A stretch of 64,000 bases of DNA from Butyrivibrio sp. LC3010 (GTDB lineage: Bacteria; Bacillota; Clostridia; Lachnospirales; Lachnospiraceae): positions 62,001 through 126,000 of the forward strand of contig NZ_AUJU01000008.1 of NCBI RefSeq assembly GCF_000424385.1, read 5' to 3'. A program made the translations under genes and the position numbers. The notes below the pieces were generated by a model, which worked only from the letters and a program-made list of their open reading frames with translations, did no database searches and was not told the DNA's origin. Below, piece by piece: positions 54,250 to 62,026 of the stretch. The first letter of the stretch is position 1. Every line of letters begins with the position of its first letter.

Positions 54250-54396
54250 TTACTTAGCAACCTGCTCGCAGCTCTGGTTACCAACTGTGCAGGAAGTCTT
54301 GCAAGCAGACTGGCAAGATGTCTGGCATTCGCCGCAGCCACCCTTCTTCATGGACTCCTTAAGATTTCTTGTTGCAAGTGTTTTTACATGCTTCAT
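54250..54396 (-). CDS. scfA: SCIFF ribosomally synthesised peptide precursor
   Basis: Small 48-residue peptide too short to be found by size-limited gene calling. It starts MKHVKTLATRNLKESMKKGG and continues with six cysteines spaced as CGEC, TSC, SAC, TSC and QSC, the defining "six cysteines in forty-five" pattern. The charged N-terminus is the leader recognised by the maturase ScfB, which crosslinks cysteines in the C-terminal core. GGAG lies 8 nt before ATG 54396. The promoter at 54462-54489 has TTGCTT and TATGAT with a 16-nt spacer. The family is nearly universal in Clostridia, but its biological role is still unsettled. Confidence 0.95.
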   Translation of the reverse strand: MKHVKTLATRNLKESMKKGGCGECQTSCQSACKTSCTVGNQSCEQVAK

Positions 54397-54461
54397 AATA
54401 CATCTCCTTTTCATTCAGGAATAATACTGAAAAACAACAGTTTTCCACAATTCAGTAGTAT

Positions 54462-54489
54462 ATCATAATTTGAGCACTGCGAAAAGCAA
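54462..54489 (-). promoter_or_regulatory. scfA promoter
   Basis: On the minus strand, -35 TTGCTT (54489 to 54484), 16-nt spacer, -10 TATGAT (54467 to 54462). It would start transcription about 60 nt before the scfA ATG. Confidence 0.6.
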
Positions 54490-54521
54490 CTTTTTGGATT
54501 TATATAAATTTAAGAATATGA

Positions 54522-55832
54522 CTATTTCACAATCTCTTCAGTGGGCTGTTCAGCCTCTGCCATGCTTTCCTTCTCTTCAAATGCCCCTTCCGGAATATAG
54601 ACAAGAACATCCGTAATTCTGTTTCTCTTTATGGCACTTGCTGTAAGTTCAACGCCATTTGGAAGCCTTGTGGTCTCGCCACCTCTGGGAAGTCTGTCGA
54701 GATTCTCAATCATAAGACCACCAATCGAGTCATAATCATCAGATTCAAAAGCAGTTCCAAGAGCATCATTCACATCATCAAGCTTCATATTGCCTTCTAC
54801 AAGGAATCTGCCATCACCAAGCTCTCTTATCTGCTCTTCCTCATCAGAATCATATTCATCTCTGATCTCACCGACAATCTCCTCAAGAAGATCCTCAAGG
54901 GTTATCATTCCGACGGTAGCTCCGTACTCACTCAGAACAAACGCAACATTCTGAGCATTTTTTCTCATTTCCATAAGAAGATCGGCTGTCTTTTTATATT
55001 CGTAGGTGTAATATGCTTCACGCAGATAGTCACTGATTTTGAAATTATCTTTGTCTGAAACAAGAACCATATCCTTAATGTTTATCAGACCTATGATATT
55101 ATCCTGATTTCCTTCGTACACCGGAATTCTTGTGTACATCTCCTGCTTGAAAACTCTTAATACCTCATGGTATTCGGCGTCAGAGCTGACACAGCTCATG
55201 TCTATTCTGGGGATCATTACATCCTTGGCAACTGCATCCGAAAATTCGAACACATTGTAGATTATTTCCTTTTCGCCGCTCTCTATAACACCGTCTTCAT
55301 GGCTTACATCAACATATGTCTTTAATTCATTTTCAGTCATCAATTTATGATTATTTCTGTCCACTCTGAAAATCTTAAGGACCATGTCAGCCACCGCATT
55401 CACTATCCAGATCAGCGGAGTAAGGATTTTCATTATAAAGAGGATTATTCCGGCATAAAAAAGAGCCATATTTTCAGCATAGGTCGTAGCTATAGTCTTG
55501 GGAATAATTTCACCAAGTATAAGTACAACTATCGTTAGTACACCGGTTCCTATACTTATCGCCCAGTCGCCCCATATTCTCTGGACAAAGATCGTAGCCA
55601 GAGCTGAAGCAGAAAGATTGACTATATTGTTACCTATAAGTACTGCAGATAACATATCCTGATAATCATCCAATATCTTTTGGACTCTCAGAGCCTGCCT
55701 GTTATTCTCATCCACAAGAGTCTTTATCCTTACTCTGCTGACACAGCTCATGGCTGTTTCTGCAGATGAAAAAAATGCAGATAAGAATACCAGAAGAATC
55801 AAAATGATCATCTGTATTATGTTCTGTTGCAA
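54522..55832 (-). CDS. CNNM/CorC-family membrane protein (HlyC/TlyC type)
   Basis: Membrane protein of the CNNM domain, CBS pair and CorC/HlyC architecture (436 aa), thought to move or sense divalent cations such as Mg2+. About four helices in residues 1-165 (IIQMIILILLVFLSAFFSSAETAMS; GTGVLTIVVLILGEIIPKTIATTYA; MALFYAGIILFIMKILTPLIW) include the conserved SSAETA and GEIIPKT motifs. The CBS pair follows (DVMIPRIDMSCVSSD; ALSEYG-like VLSEYGATVGMITLEDLLEEIVGEI), and the CorC_HlyC C-terminus has LDDVNDALGTAFESDDYDSIGGLMIENL. Length is normal. It lies downstream of HAD/hisS on the same strand with a 47-nt gap. Confidence 0.9.
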   Translation of the reverse strand: MQQNIIQMIILILLVFLSAFFSSAETAMSCVSRVRIKTLVDENNRQALRVQKILDDYQDMLSAVLIGNNIVNLSASALATIFVQRIWGDWAISIGTGVLTIVVLILGEIIPKTIATTYAENMALFYAGIILFIMKILTPLIWIVNAVADMVLKIFRVDRNNHKLMTENELKTYVDVSHEDGVIESGEKEIIYNVFEFSDAVAKDVMIPRIDMSCVSSDAEYHEVLRVFKQEMYTRIPVYEGNQDNIIGLINIKDMVLVSDKDNFKISDYLREAYYTYEYKKTADLLMEMRKNAQNVAFVLSEYGATVGMITLEDLLEEIVGEIRDEYDSDEEEQIRELGDGRFLVEGNMKLDDVNDALGTAFESDDYDSIGGLMIENLDRLPRGGETTRLPNGVELTASAIKRNRITDVLVYIPEGAFEEKESMAEAEQPTEEIVK

Positions 55833-55879
55833 GCTAGTAACCTCCTTAGGTCTTATATTCTTTGATAGAATTTCAAAAA

Positions 55880-56539
55880 TTATCTGTTACCTTCTACTAT
55901 ACCAAAAATATCGTCAGGTTTCTCAGCAAAAATTGTTCCACCTGCATCTATCTGCTCCTGCCTGGTTCTGAATCCCCATGCCACGCTTATACAGGGCATT
56001 TGGGAATTCTTCGCTGTATTTATATCCACGTCGGAATCTCCAACATATATACATTCATCCGAAGTTACTCCAAGAATTTTCATTGCCTCAATTACTGTAT
56101 CCGGAGCCGGTTTTTTTCGAATATCCTTAGTCTCTCCTATGGCAACGTCAATAGTATCCTTAAAATACAGATCAGCAAGCTCTTTTGTGGCATCCATAAA
56201 CTTATTCGAGACTATAGCCAGCTTATATCCGTTTTTCTTAAGTTTTTTTAGAACTTCAGGAATCCCTTCATAAGGGCCGCTGTTATCATTACAATGTATT
56301 TTATAATGATTTTTAAAGTCCTGAAAAGTATCTTCAAATTCCGGATTTGAAAGTCCATCAGGGACACATCTTTCCATAAGCTTTTGAACACCGTTTCCTA
56401 CTCTGTACTGGATTTCTCCAAGCGTACAGGTTTCCATCCCATGCCTGGCCAAGGCATAGTTTACACTGTTTTTCAAATCTTCCAGAGTATATAAAAGTGT
56501 ACCATCCAGATCAAATATTACTGCTTTAAATTTTGACAT
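55880..56539 (-). CDS. HAD-superfamily phosphatase, phosphoglycolate phosphatase-like
   Basis: Cytoplasmic HAD phosphatase (219 aa). Motif I VIFDLDGTLLYTLEDL supplies the nucleophile and acid aspartates, motif II is LAIVSNKF, motif III lysine in KKPAPDTV, and motif IV is YVGDSDVDINTAKN. A helical cap (C1 type) sits between motif I and II. The set resembles Gph and PpaX, but substrate specificity in this family is broad. It lies 103 nt after hisS; the gap holds a palindrome GTTTCCAATTGGAAAC (56561-56576) and a hairpin. It may be co-transcribed with hisS at a reduced level. Confidence 0.87.
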   Translation of the reverse strand: MSKFKAVIFDLDGTLLYTLEDLKNSVNYALARHGMETCTLGEIQYRVGNGVQKLMERCVPDGLSNPEFEDTFQDFKNHYKIHCNDNSGPYEGIPEVLKKLKKNGYKLAIVSNKFMDATKELADLYFKDTIDVAIGETKDIRKKPAPDTVIEAMKILGVTSDECIYVGDSDVDINTAKNSQMPCISVAWGFRTRQEQIDAGGTIFAEKPDDIFGIVEGNR

Positions 56540-56598
56540 TTATGACAATGCTGCCTTTCCGTTTCCAATTGGAAACTATTTTTGTTTCATATCGTGCA

Positions 56599-56630
56599 AA
56601 TTGCCAGATGAGGAACCTCATCCGGCAATT
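56599..56630 (-). terminator. Hairpin after hisS, possible weak terminator
   Basis: Imperfect stem AATTGCC-A-GATGAGG (56599-56613) / CCTCATC-C-GGCAATT (56616-56630), 2-nt loop, one mismatch. The following minus-strand tract (TTTGCACG) is short. Confidence 0.5.
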
Positions 56631-56642
56631 AATTTACATACA

Positions 56643-57911
56643 TTAGTGTTTAAGTTCTGTCTTATAGAAATCCTTAAAGTCATTATAGCCCTGGCTGGTA
56701 AGCTGTTCCTTCTGGAACTTCTTGTTTTTATTCATTCTGACCACCAGAACCTGTTTACCATTGGCTCTTTCTTTCTGAGCCTCAGAAATAATCTCTGAAA
56801 GCTGATCTCCTCCGATGCCTTTCTCAACAAGAAATGCCACCTTGTCCTTCTCATCAGGAATCTTGAAGCCCTCATCCATCATGATCATGATGATTCGTTC
56901 AAATCCGATTGAGAAACCGCAGGCCGGTGTATCCTGGCCTGTAAATTTACCTACCATCTTGTCATAACGTCCGCCGCCTCCACAGCTTCCGCCATACTGA
57001 GGCATAGCAACCTCATAAATTGTGCCTGTATAATATGACATTCCGCGAACAAGTGTAGGATCAAAAACAAGCTCAAATTCAGCACTCTTAGTGGAATCCA
57101 CACTTGAGATAATCTCTTCGAGATTGTTCTTTACGTCACTATCAAGGAAGTCACCAAGTTCATCTGCAAGGAATCTTATGCCGTCAATTGCGCCCTTTCC
57201 TTCCACGTTCTTGAAAAGATTAAGGTACTTATCAATACTCTCCTTGGAAAAGCCGTCCTTCTCCAGTTCCTCTGCAACACCCTCAAGTCCAATCTTATCC
57301 ATCTTATCAAGAGTTATGAAAACAGAATCATAGCTCTCCTCGGGGAATCCGCTGTAAGCCGCCATGGCCTTGAGCATACGTCTCTCATTTATTCTTATCT
57401 GGAAGCCCTTAAATCCAAGTCTTCCAAGAGTAGTTGTGGTTGCAAGGATAAGCTCAATTTCAGCGAGGTTTGTAGGTTCGCCAAGGATATCAATATCACA
57501 CTGCATAAACTGACGATATCTACCCTTCTGAGGTCTGTCTGCTCTCCACACGTAGCCCATCTGAAGTGCCTTAAAAGGTGAAGGCAGCTCATTCTGATGA
57601 TTTGAATAATATCTTACAAGCGGAACTGTCAGATCATAGCGAAGTCCTGAATCAGTAAGATCATTTTCCTCCTTAGCCGATTCAAGCTTAAGCTTCTCAC
57701 CTCTCTTCATAATCTTGAAGATCAGTTTTTCATTCTCTCCGCCCTGCTTACTGTTCAGGTTAGCAAGTGATTCAACACAGGGGGTATCAATAGATGTAAA
57801 TCCAAACCCGGCATAGGTCTCCTTGATAACTCCAATAACATAGTCCCTGAGCTTCATCTCCTCAGGAAGAATGTCTTTCATGCCTGTCACCGGTTTCTTA
57901 ATTAATGCCAT
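56643..57911 (-). CDS. hisS: Histidyl-tRNA synthetase
   Basis: Class II aminoacyl-tRNA synthetase charging tRNA-His (422 aa). Class II motif 1 is near FTSIDTPCVESLANL, motif 2 RYDLTVPLVRYYSNH and YRQFMQCDIDILG, histidine-A box LVRGMSYYTGTIYEV, and motif 3 ACGFSIGFERII. A C-terminal anticodon-binding domain follows (KVAFLVEKGIGGDQ...; ANGKQVLVVRMNKN). ATG 57911 is chosen, with AAGAGG in front, 14 codons inside the longest frame. No T-box leader was found. It begins 54 nt after the small unknown gene. Confidence 0.95.
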   Translation of the reverse strand: MALIKKPVTGMKDILPEEMKLRDYVIGVIKETYAGFGFTSIDTPCVESLANLNSKQGGENEKLIFKIMKRGEKLKLESAKEENDLTDSGLRYDLTVPLVRYYSNHQNELPSPFKALQMGYVWRADRPQKGRYRQFMQCDIDILGEPTNLAEIELILATTTTLGRLGFKGFQIRINERRMLKAMAAYSGFPEESYDSVFITLDKMDKIGLEGVAEELEKDGFSKESIDKYLNLFKNVEGKGAIDGIRFLADELGDFLDSDVKNNLEEIISSVDSTKSAEFELVFDPTLVRGMSYYTGTIYEVAMPQYGGSCGGGGRYDKMVGKFTGQDTPACGFSIGFERIIMIMMDEGFKIPDEKDKVAFLVEKGIGGDQLSEIISEAQKERANGKQVLVVRMNKNKKFQKEQLTSQGYNDFKDFYKTELKH

Positions 57912-57965
57912 ATAGGTTACCTCTTCTTTATTATTAATTTGACTCGAGAACACCTCGTCAGGTGC

Positions 57966-58235
57966 TCACAGCCATTTAAGTGGATTGCTGAGCTCTCTGG
58001 CCCTTTTCACTATTTCCTCACGGTTATGCTTGATATAGAATTCGAGCGCAGCGATTTCATCCTCTTTAAAGCCGTCGGACTTAAGAATCTTATAACCGGG
58101 AATAATCCCTTCTGCTGTATCATTCTCTCTAAGGTTCCTGGGTCTTGTAAAATAAATCCGGATAAAGGTCTTTCCTGATTTTGATGTAAGGAACCCTGTC
58201 TGTGTCATCTTAAACGACTGCCCGAAATTCTTCAT
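57966..58235 (-). CDS. Small conserved-looking protein of unknown function
   Basis: I do not recognise this family. From ATG 58235 (GAGGG upstream; the longest frame starts 12 codons earlier) it encodes 89 residues: MKNFGQSFKMTQTGFLTSKSG, then KTFIRIYFTRPRN, an acidic helix (GFKEDEIAALEFYIKHNREEI) and KRARELSNPLKWL. It has no membrane or signal segment, and its basic/acidic pattern suggests a small soluble protein. Same strand and tight spacing with hisS (54 nt) indicate co-transcription. Confidence 0.65.
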   Translation of the reverse strand: MKNFGQSFKMTQTGFLTSKSGKTFIRIYFTRPRNLRENDTAEGIIPGYKILKSDGFKEDEIAALEFYIKHNREEIVKRARELSNPLKWL

Positions 58236-58465
58236 CTTTTTACCCTCATAATAAGAAATATATTCATCCAAAAATAATAAACGTAAACGTCAAAAATTAC
58301 AAGTCAGTCGACAATATGATTTCTGCACCATACCAAAGCATAAAAGACAGGCGAACCTGGCAAGGCTCATATTATCCTTGTCAAATCCGCCATTTATCTA
58401 TCATCATCCTGCTAAAAAAATATATAAATCCAATATATACCAAGGACTATCCTAAGAGTAATCTA
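58236..58465. other. Intergenic region upstream of the small gene and hisS
   Basis: No gene is supported. It contains A/T-rich DNA suitable for a promoter and several short CC-rich tracts (CCTGGCAAGGCTC near 58358). No T-box, riboswitch or palindrome was recognised. Confidence 0.3.
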
Positions 58466-58585
58466 TTAATGTTTTAGTAATTCTTCCATAAAATCATCTG
58501 GCATATTTGTAATTGCCATATTTACTGCTTTTTCAATCTCATATTTCTTACAGTATCCTATGGTTTTGTCAATGAACCAGGCATA
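58466..58585 (-). pseudogene. Short gene remnant, possibly Rpn/PD-(D/E)XK nuclease C-terminus
   Basis: In the same frame, right after the surface protein's TGA, 39 codons stay open and read YAWFIDKTIGYCKKYEIEKA then VNMAITNMPDDFMEELLKH. The EKAVNMAITNMPDDF stretch recalls the C-terminal region of Rpn-type nuclease proteins common in Lachnospiraceae. It has no start codon or ribosome site, so it is a fragment. The assignment is from memory only. Confidence 0.25.
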
Positions 58586-60922
58586 TCAGTTAACTGTCAC
58601 AGATACCTTCTTTGCAAGACCATTCCTGGCGTATACATAGACTGTGCAGGTTCCGGAGCCAACAGCTGTGACATTACCCTTTTTGTCTACCTTTGCTACA
58701 TTTTCATTATTTGATCTGTAACGAAATTCTGCCACATGATCGTCCGGAAGAGCCTTTTTCTTTCCGCTCTCCATCTTTACGGATGCCTTAACCTGCGCGA
58801 TTTGTCCTTTATTAAGGTTTAAAGTTTTTGTAAAAAGTTTTATTTCTTTAGGATTTTTATACTTGTCATTATCCTTTCCTACAAAATGTGCATGTATACT
58901 GCTTCCAACTAAATTACCATTACTGTCATAAGCTTTTACATAGAGTTTGAAATTCTTTGTAAAATCAATCTTCTTACTTTTTATCTTTTTGATTGTGACT
59001 GAGGTAGACTTAGTAGTCTTTATAGGCTTTTTTGAGAACTGTTTTCCACAATAAGCTACATATACTTCATATTTATCCACGCCCTCTGTCTTATCCCAGG
59101 ATACTTTGATTTTTCCTTTTTTCTGGGATATCTTAAGACCCGAATTAAAATCAGCTGTTTTTATAGGTTCATCTATATACCCATACGCGTAAGTTGAGAA
59201 CAGATCTGATCTGTCTGACATTCTTTTTTCAATAGTTTTGGTTGTATCAACCTCCTGAACTACTTCACTTGTTACTTCAGTAGCACCAGTGTTGTTACCT
59301 GATTCTTTGGGATTTTCTTTATTGTTAGCAGATTCATCAGGGTTTTCATTATTGTCAGCCGGTTCCTCAGAATTCTCATTATTGTTAGCCGTGTCTTCAG
59401 GATTCTCATTATTGTTAGCCGTGTCTTCAGGATTCTCATTATTGTTAGCCGGGTCTTCAGGATTCTCATTGTTGGTTTCTTTTACCGCATATGTATAAGT
59501 AAAAATTACGTCAGTGGCAATTGCTTTACTTGTATCAGGAGTTTGATCCCAACTTCCTTCTTTGTAATTATCTCCGGGCTTATCGCCAACTGCTGGAATC
59601 TGATCAGCATTAAGCTTTAGTGTACCTCCTGCATATCCATTAAGTATTACAGTCTTATCAGTTGTTGTACCGTCATTCCATGCACCATTCGCCACTTTGA
59701 AGGTAACTGTGTGTGTAATCCGAGCCGGTTCCGGTCTTCTTATAGTTACTTTAACGAAAGCCACTGCGCTATCTGAGTGCATAGAATCCCCCACTGCTTT
59801 GTACCAAACATAATAGGTTCCGGCGTCGGTGGCTGTAGGGATGGATGTGGTATAAGGCTGTGTGGCTTCGGTCGCTGTACCGAGGGCGTACTGCATTGTG
59901 CCATTTTCCGCCTCACCTGCGTTTACAAGCCCCTGAGCCTGTCCGGTGTAGGTCAGAGACTTGGCTGTCGGAGCCTTTGTAACAGTGGCCGCTGTCTTCT
60001 CCACTGCGTCCGGAACCGTGATGGTCGCATCCGAAGTCGGCGTACCCGAAACCGTTACAACCTTACTACTCGTTCTTGTGGCAGTAATACCATTGTCAGT
60101 AATATCAGTAAACTCCGCAAAGTAATATCCGGTGTTCGCCGTATAGGTCACTGTGGTCATAGCGCCTATCAGCCCGGTCTGGCTCGTTGCCCCGCCGCTT
60201 GTTGTTGCATTCGCACCGTCGAAAAAAATCACACTATATCCCGCCGGCTTCAGCGAAAATTCTTTTGATTCAGATGAGAAGATGACAGATGCCAGATTGA
60301 GCTTTAAAGCGGGGCGGACACCAAACTCGTCGACGACATAGTGACCAATAGCGTAGACATCCCCGGCCCCGCAGCCCACAAACGCCGCATTAGCATCATC
60401 CCTACCGGGCGAGCGGAGCCACCAGTTGTTTCTGAACTTTCGGACATTCACAGGCACATTTTCCGCCTCATCTGTGCTCAGCAAATACAGCTTTGCTCCA
60501 GTAACATTAACATCCCTCAAATCAGGTTCTACTATGGCATCTTTTACACCCGCAAAAGAATCACCTTCTGCGGTGAGTGCATCAAGCTTGCTCTTCACGG
60601 TCGATTCGCTGTAAGCTTTGCTATATGGGTCAGTTGGATCAAACGCCGACGTTCCAAAGCTCGTGTCCGCTGCCAGCAGCGTTACGGTACCTGCATTCAC
60701 CGCTGTAGAATTGTCTGCGATGATATACCATGGCTTCTCGTTGAATTTCACCTGCAACGCCGTCAGATCATCGCCGCTTTTATTTTTATTAGCATCTGTA
60801 GTTACCAGATAGTCATTATACGCTCCGGCCGCATACGCCGTCAGGCTCATGCCAGGCATCAAGCCCAGTATCAGCGCTATACTGAGCAAAGCGCCTAACC
60901 ACTGTTTCATTTTCTGTTTCAT
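58586..60922 (-). CDS. Secreted DUF6273-like surface protein with repeat linker and Ig-like C-terminus
   Basis: Large exported protein (778 aa) of unknown function. Signal peptide at 1-32 (GALLSIALILGLMPGMSLTAYAA). An N-terminal domain to about residue 215 ends with the DUF6273 signature NWWLRSPGRDD ... EFGVRPALKLNL. Beta-rich domains follow (about 225-450; DAGTYYVWYKAVGDSMHS is an MBG-like segment). A linker of six 10-residue ENPEDTANNN-type units spans about 486-545. Two C-terminal modules come next: a fibronectin-like unit (KVSWDKTEGVDKYEVYVAYCG) and a BIG_2/Ig-like unit ending NVAKVDKKGNVTAVGSGTCTVYVYARNG. GAGGAGG lies 9 nt before the ATG. A truncated copy of the last part lies at 61452. 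Probably an adhesive surface protein, though no anchor motif was seen. Confidence 0.85.
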   Translation of the reverse strand: MKQKMKQWLGALLSIALILGLMPGMSLTAYAAGAYNDYLVTTDANKNKSGDDLTALQVKFNEKPWYIIADNSTAVNAGTVTLLAADTSFGTSAFDPTDPYSKAYSESTVKSKLDALTAEGDSFAGVKDAIVEPDLRDVNVTGAKLYLLSTDEAENVPVNVRKFRNNWWLRSPGRDDANAAFVGCGAGDVYAIGHYVVDEFGVRPALKLNLASVIFSSESKEFSLKPAGYSVIFFDGANATTSGGATSQTGLIGAMTTVTYTANTGYYFAEFTDITDNGITATRTSSKVVTVSGTPTSDATITVPDAVEKTAATVTKAPTAKSLTYTGQAQGLVNAGEAENGTMQYALGTATEATQPYTTSIPTATDAGTYYVWYKAVGDSMHSDSAVAFVKVTIRRPEPARITHTVTFKVANGAWNDGTTTDKTVILNGYAGGTLKLNADQIPAVGDKPGDNYKEGSWDQTPDTSKAIATDVIFTYTYAVKETNNENPEDPANNNENPEDTANNNENPEDTANNNENSEEPADNNENPDESANNKENPKESGNNTGATEVTSEVVQEVDTTKTIEKRMSDRSDLFSTYAYGYIDEPIKTADFNSGLKISQKKGKIKVSWDKTEGVDKYEVYVAYCGKQFSKKPIKTTKSTSVTIKKIKSKKIDFTKNFKLYVKAYDSNGNLVGSSIHAHFVGKDNDKYKNPKEIKLFTKTLNLNKGQIAQVKASVKMESGKKKALPDDHVAEFRYRSNNENVAKVDKKGNVTAVGSGTCTVYVYARNGLAKKVSVTVN
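59288..59467 (-). repeat. Six tandem 30-nt coding repeats in the surface protein
   Basis: Six contiguous 30-nt units encode ENPEDPANNN, ENPEDTANNN (twice), ENSEEPADNN, ENPDESANNK and ENPKESGNNT. The units nearest the N-terminal side are almost identical at DNA level, and those toward the C-terminus diverge. They form a flexible acidic, Asn-rich linker and can be expected to vary in number by slippage. Confidence 0.85.
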
Positions 60923-61326
60923 CTGTCATTACCTCCTCATATTCATCTTCTTCTAATCGGCTGCCGGAGGAATAGGGGACATTACCCACTCCCAACGCTT
61001 TGAAAGCTTTCGCGTCCAAAGTCTCCGACAGCATATGTCTTTCCCGCGGAGGCTTCCGCAGAAAAGAAACCGTTTTCCTTTGTCGATACACTGGCGCATG
61101 GAACCTTCCATACACTTCTGGCAATCAGACAATGCGGGGCGGACACCAAACTCCTTTACATACCGATAAACAACAAAAACCACCGAACCAGACAGGGTAT
61201 AAGTGGGTGAATACCCGGATACCTATATGGTCGTCTGACCTGATATGACAATACACAAATAAATTTATTTTGTCAATGCGTTGCTAGAATATGATTCAAT
61301 AACAATTAATTTCTTTATAGAAAAAG
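60923..61326. other. Region upstream of the surface protein, containing a DUF6273 remnant
   Basis: No intact gene. The minus strand near 61110-61190 can be read SGSVVFVVYRYVKEFGVRPAL, matching the end of the DUF6273 domain (HYVVDEFGVRPAL) in the adjacent gene, with a shared 20-nt identical stretch at DNA level; then the match stops. This is a decayed copy. The strip next to the gene holds its ribosome site and promoter region. Confidence 0.55.
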
Positions 61327-61327
61327 T

Positions 61328-61378
61328 GCCTCCCCTTAGCTTCGTATCCGGAATTCCAGACTATAGCTAAAGGGAGGC
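61328..61378 (-). terminator. Terminator after the truncated surface-protein copy
   Basis: Stem GCCTCCCCTTAGCT (61328-61341) / AGCTAAAGGGAGGC (61365-61378), 14 bp with one mismatch, followed on the minus strand by ACTTTTTC. A good intrinsic terminator, 73 nt after the stop codon of the truncated copy. Confidence 0.8.
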
Positions 61379-61451
61379 CCTCGCAATTATTTAGTTCTCA
61401 ATTACACTAATTGGTTAGTTGCCATTACAAACTTATCCTAAATCAGACATA

Positions 61452-61955
61452 TCAGTTGACCGTCACTGCAACCTTCTTAGCAAAGCCGTTCTTTGCATAT
61501 ACATATACTGTGCAGGTTCCGGTTCCAACTGCTGTGACATTGCCCTTGCTGTCTACTTTCGCTACATTTTGATTGTTTGATCTATAGCGGAGTTTTGCTA
61601 CATGGTCATCAGGAAGAGCCTTCTTTTTGCCATTCTCCATCTTAACTGATGCCTTGATCTTAGTACTCTGTCCCTTGTCAAGAGTTATGGTCTTTGCACC
61701 AAGCTTTATGTCCTTAGGGTTCTTGTACTTTTCATGGTCTTTTCCTGCAAAGTGGGTATGTACGCTGTTACCTACTACATTTCCGTTGCTGTCATAAGCC
61801 TTCACATATAGCTTGAAGTTCTTAGTAAAGTCAATCTTCTTGATTGTGACTGAGGTTGATTTTGTAGTCTTTGTAGGCTTTTTGGGGAACTTCTTTCCGC
61901 AATATGTAGCGTAAACTTCATATCTATATACTCCATCAGTCTTGTCCCATGACAC
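61452..61955 (-). pseudogene. 5'-truncated duplicate of the surface protein C-terminus
   Basis: Encodes 167 residues closely matching the last part of the neighbouring surface protein: SWDKTDGVYRYEVYATYCGK, DFTKNFKLYVKAYDSNGN, KKALPDDHVAKLRYRSN and KGNVTAVGTGTCTVYVYAKNG. It lacks signal peptide, DUF6273 domain and linker. Homology begins abruptly at about 61967 (KIKVSWDK, also found in the full protein), just after the GH31 terminator. The only usable start is GTG 61955, with no ribosome site. A four-residue deletion (KSKK region) separates it from the full copy. It is best seen as a leftover of tandem duplication and deletion, or a silent cassette. Confidence 0.75.
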
Positions 61956-61989
61956 TTTAATCTTGCATAAAATCTATATAAACTGCAAC

Positions 61990-62021
61990 AAAAGGCGCAA
62001 CCTCCTATAGCTGCGCCTTTT
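61990..62021 (-). terminator. Rho-independent terminator of the GH31 gene
   Basis: Perfect 10-bp stem AAAAGGCGCA (61990-61999) / TGCGCCTTTT (62012-62021), 12-nt loop, six nucleotides after the stop codon; on the minus strand the stem ends in TTTT then GTTG. Confidence 0.8.
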
Positions 62022-62026
62022 CGTAA

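Noticed and set aside
57912..57965. T-box leader for hisS
   Set aside because: The gap is only 54 nt and no T-box sequence or specifier hairpin is present there or upstream of the small gene.
59272..59498. Frames rich in repeated residues on both strands, and a CRISPR-like look
   Set aside because: The 30-nt units are contiguous, without spacers, and are in frame in the surface protein; they are coding tandem repeats and not a CRISPR array.
58586..60922. Diversity-generating retroelement target
   Set aside because: The WWLRSPG-GVRPAL domain resembles lectin-fold variable proteins, but no reverse transcriptase, template repeat or adenine-biased pair was seen in the window, and the domain is N-terminal.
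60816..61124. 102-residue minus-strand frame overlapping the surface-protein start
   Set aside because: It overlaps the signal-peptide coding region in another frame; the surface protein has the ribosome site and domain content.
61452..61955. Functional secreted protein from GTG 61955
   Set aside because: No ribosome site or signal peptide, and homology to the full copy begins upstream of the GTG, so it is a truncation product.
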